Shown: positions 45,207 through 53,837, counted from the first letter of the stretch. The stretch is DNA of 64,000 nt from Puniceicoccales bacterium Verruco_01 (GCA_001604565.1 LVBV01000016.1:62001-126000); one strand, 5' to 3'. Made by a program: numbers and translations. The notes: generated by a model not told the origin, from the letters alone.

Positions 45207-46714
45207 TCACGCTCGAACCTATTTCAGCAGTCACGCCATCAACTTATAATCCTCGCAGCGCCGACGCCGCACGACTCGACCTGATCGAGCTGTCGCTGCG
45301 CAAGCTCGGCTTCCTCGCGCCGATCTACGCGGACAGCAACGGTGAAATCCTCTCCGGCCACCAGCGCCACCTCGTGGCCTCCCGCATGGGCGCGGCGGAG
45401 ATTCCGGTGTTTCGCACGAAGGCGATGGATCTCGCCCAGCGCAAGGCCCTGAACATCGTCTTCAACCGCGCGACGAACGACTTTGACTGGAACAGCACGC
45501 CGCAGAAGGCGACGCGGGAACTGGCCGCGCTCGACGTGCAAAAGCTCGCCGCCGCGATCCCCGACAAGGCCGTCGGCTCGCCAGATTTCTACCGCTGCGT
45601 GCGCCCGAACATGGTGCCCGTCCGCGACCTCTGCCGCACGAACGCGGGCCGCTGGCTCCAGTATGCCCGGAACCTCGCCCGCACGCTGCACCGTCACGGG
45701 ATTCTCATGCCGATCATCTGCCGCCGCGACGGCACGGTCGTGAACGGCATCGGTCGCCTCGAAATGCTGGCTGAAAAGAAGGCCGAGACCGCGCCCGTCG
45801 TCTATGTGACTGACGAGGAAGCCGCGTTCGCCGAGGCGATGATGAACCTCCTCTCGATGGATTTCGACGTGCATTCTCGCTACGCCGATCTCCTCCGCTA
45901 CAACTCCTTTCGCCGCGCCCGGCGCGTTCGTGAAGAGCTTGGCAACGGCTTCATTTTCGCCGTGCACGGGGCCAAGCCCTGCCATACCTTCGACATCTTC
46001 GACGCGAAACAAAAGGCTCTCTGGACCCGCGAGCACGGGACGACCATTCTCGACTTCGGGGCCGGGCATCTGACGGAAACCGCGATGCTCCGCCGCGCGG
46101 GTTTCACCGTCACGCCCTTTGAGCCGTATCACATCAGCCGCGCCGAAATCGACCGAGACAAGAGCCTCGAAATCTGCCGCGAGTTCCTGAAGGCCGTGGC
46201 CGACGGCACGCAGTGGACCTCGATCTTCCTCGCCAGCGTGCTGAACTCGGTGCCCTTCGCGAGCGACCGCGAGCACATTGCCGTGATCCTTGCCGCGCTC
46301 TGCCGTCCGGAAACCCGCGTCTATGCCTGCGCCTCCAGCGTCAGCGAAACCGGCTGGCGCCAGGTGAATGGCAAGGCGTTCCTCAACAAGTCGAACTCCG
46401 GCAACATCGCCTTCCGCCTCGACTACGAAACGGGCATCCGAATAGGCGATTTCCAAGAGAAGCCAAAAGTTCAGAAATACCACACGGAAAAAGAGTTCCG
46501 TCAGCTATGGACTCCCTTCTTCCGCTCGGTTAGTGTTGCGGAGTTGAGTAACAACGTCACCGCAATCTGCTCGCACGCCCTGCGCGTGGAACCGGAACGG
46601 CTCCGCGCCGCGCTGGAGTTCGAGTTCGACCTGCCGTATCCCGATGGCTCGCGCATGGGGCTCGTGGCTGAGGCGAAAGCGGCGTTCGGCAGGAGGCTGG
46701 GGGTGGCACTGTGA
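45203..46714 (+). CDS. Double-ParB and class I methyltransferase-like fusion
   Basis: This 503-aa protein has three parts. Residues 1-75 are a ParB-like domain (TYNPRSADAARLDLIELSLRKLGFL..GEILSGHQRHLVASRMG). Residues 140-200 are a second copy (RTLHRHGILMPIICRRDGTVVNGIGRLEMLAE). From about 275 a Rossmann methyltransferase-like domain follows, with ILDFGAGHLTET as SAM motif I and FEPYHISR after the next strand. No NPPY or PC motif for adenine or cytosine methylation is seen, so its substrate is open. It overlaps both neighbours (ATGA, GTGA). Confidence 0.78.
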   Translation: MITLEPISAVTPSTYNPRSADAARLDLIELSLRKLGFLAPIYADSNGEILSGHQRHLVASRMGAAEIPVFRTKAMDLAQRKALNIVFNRATNDFDWNSTPQKATRELAALDVQKLAAAIPDKAVGSPDFYRCVRPNMVPVRDLCRTNAGRWLQYARNLARTLHRHGILMPIICRRDGTVVNGIGRLEMLAEKKAETAPVVYVTDEEAAFAEAMMNLLSMDFDVHSRYADLLRYNSFRRARRVREELGNGFIFAVHGAKPCHTFDIFDAKQKALWTREHGTTILDFGAGHLTETAMLRRAGFTVTPFEPYHISRAEIDRDKSLEICREFLKAVADGTQWTSIFLASVLNSVPFASDREHIAVILAALCRPETRVYACASSVSETGWRQVNGKAFLNKSNSGNIAFRLDYETGIRIGDFQEKPKVQKYHTEKEFRQLWTPFFRSVSVAELSNNVTAICSHALRVEPERLRAALEFEFDLPYPDGSRMGLVAEAKAAFGRRLGVAL

Positions 46715-47136
46715 TCTACCTCTTGGACCTCAACTACACCCTCGTCGGGAACTCGCCAAAGCGCGGCGAGCCGCCGCTCCGGCCCTTCATTCGCCAACTG
46801 GAGCAGGAAACCTATCGCGGGTGGCTCGTGGACCTGCTCCGCCCGCATCAGGTGATCCTCATCACGGCCCGTCCCAAGCGTTACCGCGAGGCGACGCTGG
46901 AACGCATCAAGGCTCTGACCGACTGGCAGCCGATGGATGCCTATTTTGCGGAGATCGAAGCGAGACCGCCGCAGATCAAGGAGCACCTCTTGAACACCCA
47001 CATCTTCCCGAAATACGGCACAAGCGGCTACTTCGGGCTGGAGAGCAATCCGCTGACACGGGCGATGTATGCGCGGTATGGAATCAACGCCGTGCGCGTC
47101 TCCGATCAGGAGATGATGTGGCTACCGGGCGACTAA
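46711..47136 (+). CDS. Degenerate HAD-superfamily protein
   Basis: This 141-aa protein begins with a GTG that overlaps the previous stop. Motif I is YLLDLNYTL: the first Asp is kept, but the second is Asn. Motif II is LITARPKRYREATLERI, like polynucleotide-kinase phosphatases. The late acidic motif appears as FGLESNPLTRAMY instead of a DD or GDxxxD. The lost general acid suggests weakened or altered phosphotransfer, perhaps only binding. It closes the phage-type operon. Confidence 0.72.
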   Translation: MIYLLDLNYTLVGNSPKRGEPPLRPFIRQLEQETYRGWLVDLLRPHQVILITARPKRYREATLERIKALTDWQPMDAYFAEIEARPPQIKEHLLNTHIFPKYGTSGYFGLESNPLTRAMYARYGINAVRVSDQEMMWLPGD

Positions 47137-47513
47137 CCGATGTCGCGGAGCAGCTTCTTGTCGAAGGTCTTGAGTTCGCAACCTTCGCTTTTCGCCTTGG
47201 CCCAAATCATGTAGTCGCTGAAGTCCGCCTTGCCCTTGCGGAAATGTTGGAGAACGAGTCGCAAGCGGTCGGAATCCTCGAAAGAGAAGATGGGGTCGTT
47301 CAGGAGGTTTTCGACGATCTCGGCCCAGCCGTCGCGGGATACGCGGTAGGCACTTTCCAGCACCCAGTTGGTTTCGAGGAGCACGAAGTCGAGAAGCAGG
47401 ATGGGGGCATTCTTGCGTGACTCTTTTTCGATGATCGCCGCCACGACGGCGCACTGCGCTTCATCGTCCTGCACAAGAAAACGGACGAGGTGATTGGTAT
47501 CGAAAGCGAGCAT
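47133..47513 (-). CDS. PIN-domain toxin VapC
   Basis: This 126-aa PIN RNase has D5 (MLAFDTNHLVRFL), ETN near 53-55 and the late acidic pair DYMIWAKAK..CELKTFDKKL. It starts at the ATG that shares one base with the antitoxin stop (TAATG), not at the upstream ORF start. Its stop overlaps the HAD-gene stop by four bases, in convergent orientation. Confidence 0.9.
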   Translation of the reverse strand: MLAFDTNHLVRFLVQDDEAQCAVVAAIIEKESRKNAPILLLDFVLLETNWVLESAYRVSRDGWAEIVENLLNDPIFSFEDSDRLRLVLQHFRKGKADFSDYMIWAKAKSEGCELKTFDKKLLRDIG

Positions 47514-47791
47514 TATTCCGCTTCCTTCTTGATGCCGTATTTCTTCATCATGTGCTGCCGGATGCCCTCGTCCATGTCGCTGGCGGAGACCGGTTTCATG
47601 CCCAGCTTGATGAACTTCCTCGCGCAACCGGCTGATGAGCCCGCAGTCCGCTGCTTGCGGACGGAAATCGTGTTCGCATCGGAAACGGAGAACTCAAGCC
47701 GATCCCCGGTGTTGATCGAGAGAGTCCGCCGAAGTGCCTTGGGAAGCGTGATCTGTCCCTTGGAAGTAACCTTTGCCCGTAGCGTTGCCAT
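47513..47791 (-). CDS. AbrB-type antitoxin VapB
   Basis: This 92-aa antitoxin has an N-terminal swapped-hairpin AbrB domain: RAKVTSKGQITLPKALRRTLSINTGDRLEFSV. Its helical C-terminus (SASDMDEGIRQHMMKKYGIKKEAE) should wrap the toxin. It precedes and overlaps the vapC-type gene by one base. It probably represses its own promoter in the 110-base gap to the second toxin-antitoxin pair. Confidence 0.9.
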   Translation of the reverse strand: MATLRAKVTSKGQITLPKALRRTLSINTGDRLEFSVSDANTISVRKQRTAGSSAGCARKFIKLGMKPVSASDMDEGIRQHMMKKYGIKKEAE

Positions 47792-47901
47792 TTCTTACTA
47801 ATCGCACGTTCTGGTAAGAAATCAAGACCTGATTTTGTGACACAACGCCCAATATTGGACCACGGCTTGACTCTTCGGTCATGTCGTGACAGATTTCTGT
47901 C

Positions 47902-48153
47902 ATGCAGACGACGCTACGCATCAAAGATCATCTCTACCGCCGGGCGAAGGCTCGTTCCAGCGCACTTGGTCTGAGCCTCACGCGCTTCTTTGAGGAAGCC
48001 GTGGAGGAACGTCTGGAGCGGTTGGAACGCCGCAGCTCGCACAGGGTTGTCCTGCCAGTCTCCTCGGCGCGGGGTTCCGCGATGAGTCATGAGGAACTCA
48101 AGCGCAAGACTGCTGAAATCGACCTAGCGGACGATCTCGAAAGCCTGAAATAG
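47902..48153 (+). CDS. Antitoxin of a second VapBC-type pair
   Basis: This 83-aa protein has a ribbon-helix-helix-like N-terminus (MQTTLRIKDHLYRRAKARSSALGLSLTRFFEEAVEERLERL) and an acidic C-terminal helix ending DLADDLESLK, which suits toxin binding. It is two bases upstream of the PIN toxin start and divergent from the first pair. Confidence 0.82.
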   Translation: MQTTLRIKDHLYRRAKARSSALGLSLTRFFEEAVEERLERLERRSSHRVVLPVSSARGSAMSHEELKRKTAEIDLADDLESLK

Positions 48154-48155
48154 CC

Positions 48156-48581
48156 GTGTATCTTCCCGACAACAACATCCTCATTAGCGCCTTCAGGGCG
48201 GATACGCAGCACCATCAGGCGGCCAAGAGCTGGCTTGAAGAGACGCTGAACGGCGGGCAATCCATCCGCCTCTTCCCGACGGTCGAGACGGGCTTTTTGC
48301 GCATCGTGACGCATCCGAAGCTCTTCAGCCCGCCTTCCTCGATGGAGGAGGCCGCAGCGTTCCTTTCCGCGCTTTGCGATGCGACGAACGTAGATGTGTG
48401 CCCCTGGGGATCGGAGGATCGAGACCTATGGCTCAAGCTCTGCGCTGATATGCAGCTCGTCGGCAACGATTGCAACGACGCGATGCTGGTCGCGCTGGCG
48501 ATCGGTCGCGGCCTGCACCTTGTGACCTTCGACAAGGGCTTTTCCCGTTTCAAGGGGCTCGACTGCCTGATTCTGTCCTGA
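48156..48581 (+). CDS. PIN-domain toxin (VapC-type) of the second pair
   Basis: This 141-aa protein starts from GTG at 48156. PIN acidic residues are visible as D5 (YLPDNNILISAF), E in TVETGFLRI and D in GNDCNDAMLVALA and TFDKGFSRF. It is the last gene before the metal/sulfur cluster, so the junction between phage-type and ORP-type DNA lies in 48582-48629. Confidence 0.88.
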   Translation: MYLPDNNILISAFRADTQHHQAAKSWLEETLNGGQSIRLFPTVETGFLRIVTHPKLFSPPSSMEEAAAFLSALCDATNVDVCPWGSEDRDLWLKLCADMQLVGNDCNDAMLVALAIGRGLHLVTFDKGFSRFKGLDCLILS

Positions 48582-48629
48582 GTGTGGCAGTCTCTTGGAG
48601 CCAGGTGTCCATGCTCCCTTGCTGGGGCA

Positions 48630-48950
48630 TCAGACCGTCACGACGCGGTCCGAATCTCTTATGATCTCGTAATGGTCCTTCAGTGTGGAAAGTGGGCACA
48701 ACTGCGAGCCATCCGAATGGCGCAACTTCAGGCAGGTGCCGCAGGCCAGAAATTGTGCGCCCGCACTGAGCAATTCCTGCGCAATCTTCCGCACGTCGAA
48801 CTTCGGGTCGTCGATCTGGTCCATCTCGACGCCGCGACCGGAGAGAAAGATGCGCACTGAGTCGCCCTGCCGAAGGCTGTATTACGCGAGACGCAGTGCG
48901 TTGAAGACGGTTTCCGGTTTTGTTTGTGTGATGATGATGCCGAGCTTCAT
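48630..48950 (-). pseudogene. DsrE-like sulfur-relay protein with an in-frame stop
   Basis: Read through, this gene gives a 106-residue DsrE-type protein: MKLGIIITQTKPETVFNALRLA, stop, YSLRQGDSVRIFLSGRGVEMDQ, then LLSAGAQFLACGTCLKLR. The CGTC pair fits a persulfide carrier. A TAA at 48882-48884 replaces what should be a Tyr or similar codon after residue 22. Everything else is in one frame. It is transcribed with the MinD-type genes, starting 40 bases after that stop. It may be a recent loss or a sequencing error. Confidence 0.8.
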
Positions 48951-48990
48951 GTCGTTGGGTATCCGGTTGGTGTTCGCATGCGAAATTGTA

Positions 48991-49893
48991 TCAGGATCCA
49001 GAGGCAAAACGATCCCATAAGGCTGTGATGGCCTTTGCTGCAGGGGAGTCAGGCTGTGCGCTGACGATCGGCTTCCCCTTCCTTGTGGCTTTCGCGATTG
49101 CCTCGTCGTAGGGAATTTCTCCGGCAAAGGTTACGCAGGAGTTTTCCGCCAACTTGCGGATGCGCCCGGTTGCCTCCGGGTTGATGTCCGCCTTGTTGAC
49201 GCACACCTGCACCGGCAGATGGAACTGGCGGCAGAGTTCGAGAATGCGGGCGAGGTCGTGCTCGCCCGAGAGCGTTGGCTCGGTGACGGCGAGAACCTGC
49301 GATGCACCGGTGAGACTGGCGATCGTTGGGCAGCCGACGCCGGGCGGGCCGTCGATGATGATGAGGCTGCGCCCGCACTCGGCGGCGGTTTGCCGCGCGC
49401 GGCTCCGCACAAGCGTCGTCAGCTTGCCGGAGTTGCCGAGTCCCGGTTTGAGCCTCGCATGGACGAGCGGGCTGAATACGGTGTCTGAACGGAACAACTC
49501 GCCGCCGACAACCGGGTGCATCGAGACCGCCTTGCGCGGACAGACCGCAACGCATACTCCGCAGCCCTCGCACTCGGACGGCTCGATGGCGAACCTGCGC
49601 CTGCCAGCGTCCGCCGCGGGGTGGATCGCGCTGAAGCGGCACTGGCGCGCGCACCTGCCGCAGCCCGTGCAGAGCGCGGCGTCGATGACGGCCTGCTTGC
49701 CGCCTGTAAAGTCTTCCTTCGTGCGCAGGGTGGGGGAGAGGAGCAGCTCCATGTTGGAGGCATCCACGTCGCAGTCGGCAATGACGGCATTGCCTGCAAG
49801 TGCGGCGAAGGAGGCGGAGACGGTGGTCTTGCCCGTGCCGCCTTTGCCGCTCACGATGACAAGTTCAAAGGGTGCTTGTGGCGTCGGCTTCAT
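48991..49893 (-). CDS. MinD/Mrp-type ATPase with an inserted 2x4Fe-4S ferredoxin domain (first of pair)
   Basis: This 300-aa ATPase has a deviant Walker A, SGKGGTGKTT (15-24), CDVDASN and DGPPGVGCPT as switch II. A ferredoxin insert supplies eight cysteines at about 75-120: CTGCGRCARQC and CEGCGVCVAVC. Paired proteins of this kind occur in the orange-protein (ORP) clusters of Desulfovibrio and relatives, where they associate with a molybdenum-copper NifX-type protein. The start at 49893 overlaps the stop of the sister gene (ATGA), and 92 non-conserved residues upstream are excluded. Confidence 0.9.
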   Translation of the reverse strand: MKPTPQAPFELVIVSGKGGTGKTTVSASFAALAGNAVIADCDVDASNMELLLSPTLRTKEDFTGGKQAVIDAALCTGCGRCARQCRFSAIHPAADAGRRRFAIEPSECEGCGVCVAVCPRKAVSMHPVVGGELFRSDTVFSPLVHARLKPGLGNSGKLTTLVRSRARQTAAECGRSLIIIDGPPGVGCPTIASLTGASQVLAVTEPTLSGEHDLARILELCRQFHLPVQVCVNKADINPEATGRIRKLAENSCVTFAGEIPYDEAIAKATRKGKPIVSAQPDSPAAKAITALWDRFASGS

Positions 49894-50789
49894 GTGAGTT
49901 GGGTGTTGGCCGCCTCGAACAACTTCGGCGCCTGACGCGAACGGGTCCGGGCGGCGATTTGGAGCAGGATTTGCGCGAAGGCACGCTTCAGTTCCGGCAG
50001 GGCACGCACGGCTAGGATGCCGAGTGAATAGGCGCGGGCGATGTCGAGGTTTTGCGGAAGTTCCGCCAGAATAGGGGCCGAGGCCTCGACGCATGCGGCT
50101 TGTATCATGTCCTTGCCTTCGCCGCTGCGGTTGATGACGACGCCGAAGGGCAGCTTCATCTTCGCACACACCTCCATCGCGATCCGCAGATCGTGCAGGC
50201 CGAAGGGCGTCGGCTCTGTGACGAGGATGACGTAATCGCAGCCCTTCACCGTCTCCATCATGGCGCAGGAAGTGCCCGGCGGCGCGTCGAGCAAAACCCA
50301 GCCGTCCGCGTCGCTTTTCGCTGCCTCCTTTGCGGCGCGGATGACGGGCGTGCTGTTGGCAAGGCCCACGGTGAAGGTTCCCGAAACAAAGCTGATCCCG
50401 CCCGCGTGGCCACTACGGATGGTGCCGACGGAGACACGTTCCTCGCGGATGGCCCCCGACGGGCAGACGATCGCGCAGCCGCCGCAGCTGTGGCAGAGTT
50501 CCGGGTGCACTAGCGTCACGTTTGGCAGGCTGGTGAGGGCGCCAAACTGGCAGAACCGCGCGCATTTCCCGCAATGAGTGCAGCGGTCGTTGTCAATAAC
50601 GGGGATGCGGCGCGTCACCTCGGTTTCGCTCTTGATTTCGGGACGCAGGAACAGGTGGCCGTTCGGGGCCTCCACGTCGCAATCAACATAGGTCACTTTC
50701 TCGGCGCAGTCCGCGAGGACCGCGCCGAGATTCGTGGCCACGGTTGTTTTGCCCGTGCCGCCCTTGCCGCTGGCGATGGCGATTCGCAT
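49890..50789 (-). CDS. MinD/Mrp-type ATPase with an inserted 2x4Fe-4S ferredoxin domain (second of pair)
   Basis: This 299-aa paralogue has SGKGGTGKTT near 7-16, CDVEAPNGHLFL and DAPPGTSCAM. The ferredoxin insert has CTHCGKCARFC and CHSCGGCAIVC. The start is the ATG at 50789; the longer frame upstream is a shadow of the glycine-rich gene. It probably forms a heterodimer with the preceding protein and couples ATP hydrolysis to cluster or metal transfer. Confidence 0.9.
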   Translation of the reverse strand: MRIAIASGKGGTGKTTVATNLGAVLADCAEKVTYVDCDVEAPNGHLFLRPEIKSETEVTRRIPVIDNDRCTHCGKCARFCQFGALTSLPNVTLVHPELCHSCGGCAIVCPSGAIREERVSVGTIRSGHAGGISFVSGTFTVGLANSTPVIRAAKEAAKSDADGWVLLDAPPGTSCAMMETVKGCDYVILVTEPTPFGLHDLRIAMEVCAKMKLPFGVVINRSGEGKDMIQAACVEASAPILAELPQNLDIARAYSLGILAVRALPELKRAFAQILLQIAARTRSRQAPKLFEAANTQLT

Positions 50790-50805
50790 GTGCTGAGTGC
50801 GTCGC

Positions 50806-51057
50806 CTACTGGCCGGGATTGGGGGACGGTGGCTGCCCTGGGTTGACCAACGGCGTTTGCTGGGGATTGTTCTGCATGGGACCAAATCCCCTGCCCATCC
50901 CGCGACCGCCCCTGCGGCCCATTCCGCGGCCAAAGCCGTTGCCGTTACCCATGCCGCGACCCTGCCCGCGACGCATCCCGCCGCCACAGGGGCCCATGCC
51001 GCGTCCCGTGCGTTCGCCTGCTCCCTGCGGACCGGTTCCGTCTCTCATTGGTGCCAT
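50806..51057 (-). CDS. DUF5320-like Gly/Arg/Met-rich small protein
   Basis: This 83-aa protein starts MAPMRDGTGPQGAGERTGRG, continues with MGPCGGGMRRGQGRGMG repeats and ends PNPGQ. That composition is typical of DUF5320 proteins found beside NifX-type and Mrp-type genes in anaerobes. It has one Cys and many Met, so it could hold metal, but no function is known. It is 16 bases upstream of the second MinD-type gene. Confidence 0.78.
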   Translation of the reverse strand: MAPMRDGTGPQGAGERTGRGMGPCGGGMRRGQGRGMGNGNGFGRGMGRRGGRGMGRGFGPMQNNPQQTPLVNPGQPPSPNPGQ

Positions 51058-51151
51058 TGTGTGTCCTTATATATTATCCGAGCCGGGGAATGTGGGGGAA
51101 TCCCGCATGTCGCCGGTTCGGGTTATTGTGCAAAATGTGATTTCAATCCCA

Positions 51152-51487
51152 TCACCCGATGCGATTGAGCTGCTGTTTTTCCAGTAGCGCCAAAACCTCG
51201 TCCACGGTGCCGGATTCTGCGGAAAACGCCTGTATCCCCGCCGCCTTGAGCGCCCCGGCGGCCTTGGGGCCGAGTTGCCCCGTAATGACCGTTGTTACGC
51301 CGAGCGCGGCGATGGTTTCCACGGCCTTGAAGCCTGCTCCCTGCGCGGAATTGGCACCGGCGGAATTATCCACGACGCGGCGTGAGCCGTCGGCGGTATC
51401 GACGACGCAGAAGTGGCGGCAGCGTCCGAAGTGGGCGTCGATTGGGGCGTGCTCGTTGGCCTCCAGTATGCTGATGGCGATTTTCAT
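51152..51487 (-). CDS. NifX/NifB-domain (dinitrogenase Fe-Mo cofactor family) protein A
   Basis: This 111-aa protein begins MKIAISILEANEHAPIDAHFGRCRHFCVVD and has VITGQLGPKAAGALKAAGI. It is the RNase H-like fold used by NifX, NafY, NifB C-terminus and the Desulfovibrio orange protein, all of which bind metal clusters. Here no nitrogenase genes are present, so an ORP-like role is more likely. It overlaps the second NifX-type gene (ATGA). Confidence 0.88.
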   Translation of the reverse strand: MKIAISILEANEHAPIDAHFGRCRHFCVVDTADGSRRVVDNSAGANSAQGAGFKAVETIAALGVTTVITGQLGPKAAGALKAAGIQAFSAESGTVDEVLALLEKQQLNRIG

Positions 51488-51852
51488 CCGCAGTGGTGCT
51501 CGTGGCCGTGTTCGTGGTTGCAGGCCGGCTCGTCGTGATTCAGCGCGTCATCCTGAAACGCCTTGATGGCCAGCTCCGGAGAGGTGCCGGGAATTCCCGA
51601 GGCGACCTTGATCCCGTTTTGTGCGAAGAGATCCAGCGCTCTGCGGCCCATGCCGCCCGCGATGATAAGGGTTACCCCAAGGCCCTTGAGCCATGCGGGA
51701 AACACCCCCGGCTCGTGCGGCGGCGGCGTCAGCATCGTGACGTTCGCGATCGTGCGCGAGTCCTCGCTCATCTCGTACACGGCGAACTGCTCGCAGTGGC
51801 CGAAGTGTTCGCTCAACGTGTTGTCTGTCAGTGGAATGGCTATTTTGGTCAT
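51484..51852 (-). CDS. NifX/NifB-domain protein B with His-rich tail
   Basis: This 122-aa protein has MTKIAIPLTDNTLSEHFGHCEQFAVYEM and LIIAGGMGRRALDLFAQNGIKV, the same fold as its neighbour. Its C-terminal tail HDEPACNHEHGHEHHCG is rich in His and Cys and suits metal binding. It leads the leftward ORP-like operon. About 115 bases separate its start from the divergent MBL gene, where the operon promoter must lie. Confidence 0.88.
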   Translation of the reverse strand: MTKIAIPLTDNTLSEHFGHCEQFAVYEMSEDSRTIANVTMLTPPPHEPGVFPAWLKGLGVTLIIAGGMGRRALDLFAQNGIKVASGIPGTSPELAIKAFQDDALNHDEPACNHEHGHEHHCG

Positions 51853-51968
51853 GATTGGTTTTGTATTCTGTTAATGAGCATAAGCCCGAAATGAGCGCAT
51901 TGCAAGAATTTCGAGCATACGCTCATTAAATATTGACGATTGAATGAGAGCCGGTCTCAATAATCCGC

Positions 51969-52811
51969 ATGGAGACAGCGCGAATCACGATTCTGGTGGA
52001 TAACTACGTTTCACCGAAGGCTCCGCGCAAAATCATGGCGGAGCATGGGCTGTCTGTATGGATTGAGACTTTTGCGGGCGCGATCCTCTTTGATACAGGA
52101 AGCAGCGGCACGGTTCTGAAAAACAATGCGGACATTCTCGGCGTGGATCTTTCAGGATGTATCGCCATCTGCCTGAGCCATGGTCATTACGACCATGTTG
52201 GCGGGCTTGAGACGGCGCTCGGTCTGGCGCGCGGTTGTTCTCTTCACATGCACCCGCTTGCCACAAGGCCGAAATATTCCGGCACGACTGGCCGGATGCG
52301 CCACGCGGACAGCGTGTATTTTGTGAGCGGCGCCTTCAGGACTGTGGCTCGTGAAATCTGCGAAAGCGCGGGGCCGCAGGAAGTAATAAAAGGGCTTTGG
52401 ACAACGGGAGAAATTCCGCGTCGCAATGACATCGAAGACGTCGGCGGGCGATTTTTTCTCGATCCGGACCTGACGGTTCCGGATCCATTGCCGGACGATC
52501 AGGCGCTTTTTCTTCCCACGAGCGACGGCACGATTGTCGTTCTCGGCTGCGCGCACGCCGGAATCATCAACACGCTCGCGCGAGTCCGGGAACTGACGGA
52601 CAACGCCCCGATTTGCGCCGTTATCGGCGGCACGCACCTCGACGGAGCCTCGGGAACCAGAATGGCATGGACGCTGGCCGAACTAAAACGGCTGGGTGTA
52701 AGGGAAATCCATCCCTGCCACTGTACCGGCATCGAAAAGGCAGTGGCGCTCTGCAATAGCGTAGGCGGCGACAGTTCCCCGGCATACGCGTCTTTCAGAA
52801 TGAGCTATTGA
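51969..52811 (+). CDS. MBL-fold hydrolase, dihydropterin/ORP-cluster type
   Basis: This 280-aa protein has SHGHYDHVGG as its metal site near residue 71, a later CAHAGIIN and a final CHCTGIEK. It resembles the family annotated as 7,8-dihydropterin-6-methyl-4-(ribofuranosyl)-aminobenzene-5'-phosphate synthase, which is common in clusters with NifX-type and Mrp-type genes. The actual reaction is uncertain. It starts the rightward operon and is followed after 37 bases by the CobW-type GTPase. Confidence 0.85.
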   Translation: METARITILVDNYVSPKAPRKIMAEHGLSVWIETFAGAILFDTGSSGTVLKNNADILGVDLSGCIAICLSHGHYDHVGGLETALGLARGCSLHMHPLATRPKYSGTTGRMRHADSVYFVSGAFRTVAREICESAGPQEVIKGLWTTGEIPRRNDIEDVGGRFFLDPDLTVPDPLPDDQALFLPTSDGTIVVLGCAHAGIINTLARVRELTDNAPICAVIGGTHLDGASGTRMAWTLAELKRLGVREIHPCHCTGIEKAVALCNSVGGDSSPAYASFRMSY

Positions 52812-52848
52812 TCGGCAACCGACGAGTTAACCCCAACGAATCTTCATC

Positions 52849-53835
52849 ATGGACGAACAGATTATCAGACACCTCCCCGTCACCTTCATTTCCGGCTTTC
52901 TCGGATCGGGAAAGACCACGCTACTTCGGCGCATCCTGAGCGAATCGCCGGAGAAAGGCCGTATCGCCGTCATTGAAAATGAACTCGGCGAAGTGCCGAT
53001 TGACGACGCGCTACTGGCAGATGCGGCTCCGGCGCGGCTTGATACTGTGCTCGGGCGCACCTGTTGCGAGACGCGCAGCGCGTTTGTGGACATGCTCTAC
53101 AGCATGGCGGAAAAGGCCAGTTCGTATGACCGTCTCGTGATCGAATCGACCGGCGTCGCTCACCCGGGAATGATGGCGAATGCGATTCTGGAAGACGCCG
53201 AGCTGCGCAAGAAGCTTCGCGTGGATGGCATCGTAACGGTGGTGGACGCGGCCAACTTCCTTACGCACCTGGGCGGCGACGGGCACGCGCGTGAGCAGGT
53301 TGCCTATGCGGATGTCATCGTCGTCAACAAGTGCGATCTTTCGACGCCGGAGAAGGTGGACAAACTCATTGAAACGCTCCGATCCATCAACGGAGCGGCC
53401 CGTTACCTGACCGCGCAGAATGCGGATGTTGATTTGCGCGAGGTGATGCAGGTCGGTGGCTTCGATTTCGGGCGCATCGAAAACACCGTCGATGCGTGCC
53501 TCAACGAGGCCAAAGCCAGGAAGGGCCACAAGCACGGGATCCACGATATTCAAACCGTGGCGATCAAGAACCGCGACGAGTATGATTTCGACGCTCTCAA
53601 GGACTGGCTGGAGGAATACGTCCTCTGCAACGCGGACGACATCTACCGCGCCAAGGGGGTGGTGGCCTTGAAAGGCATGGACGAGCGCATGATCTTTCAG
53701 GGCGTCCACGAACGATTCTTTGCGACGCTGGGGGAGAAATGGGGCGATGCCGGGCGGGAAACAAAGATGATCTTCATCGGGCGCAACCTTGAAGCGGACG
53801 CAATCAAGACCGGTCTGGCCAAGTGCCGTGCCTAG
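52849..53835 (+). CDS. CobW/P47K-type metallochaperone GTPase
   Basis: This 328-aa G3E GTPase has Walker [12 protein letters not shown] (16-26), [20 protein letters not shown] and the NKCD guanine motif. The usual metal motif CxCC is reduced to TCC ([10 protein letters not shown]), so metal affinity may differ. A CobW C-terminal domain follows with His-containing GHKHGIHD. The neighbours suggest delivery of metal to the ORP-like or Fe-S system. Confidence 0.9.
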   Translation: MDEQIIRHLPVTFISGFLGSGKTTLLRRILSESPEKGRIAVIENELGEVPIDDALLADAAPARLDTVLGRTCCETRSAFVDMLYSMAEKASSYDRLVIESTGVAHPGMMANAILEDAELRKKLRVDGIVTVVDAANFLTHLGGDGHAREQVAYADVIVVNKCDLSTPEKVDKLIETLRSINGAARYLTAQNADVDLREVMQVGGFDFGRIENTVDACLNEAKARKGHKHGIHDIQTVAIKNRDEYDFDALKDWLEEYVLCNADDIYRAKGVVALKGMDERMIFQGVHERFFATLGEKWGDAGRETKMIFIGRNLEADAIKTGLAKCRA

Positions 53836-53837
53836 GC

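Noticed and set aside
48882-48884. Selenocysteine or pyrrolysine read-through at the DsrE stop
   Set aside because: The codon is TAA; recoding uses TGA or TAG. A nonsense mutation or sequence error is simpler.
51152-51852. Nitrogenase cofactor genes implying nitrogen fixation
   Set aside because: No nifH, nifD, nifK, nifE or nifN is in the window; NifX-type folds also serve ORP complexes.
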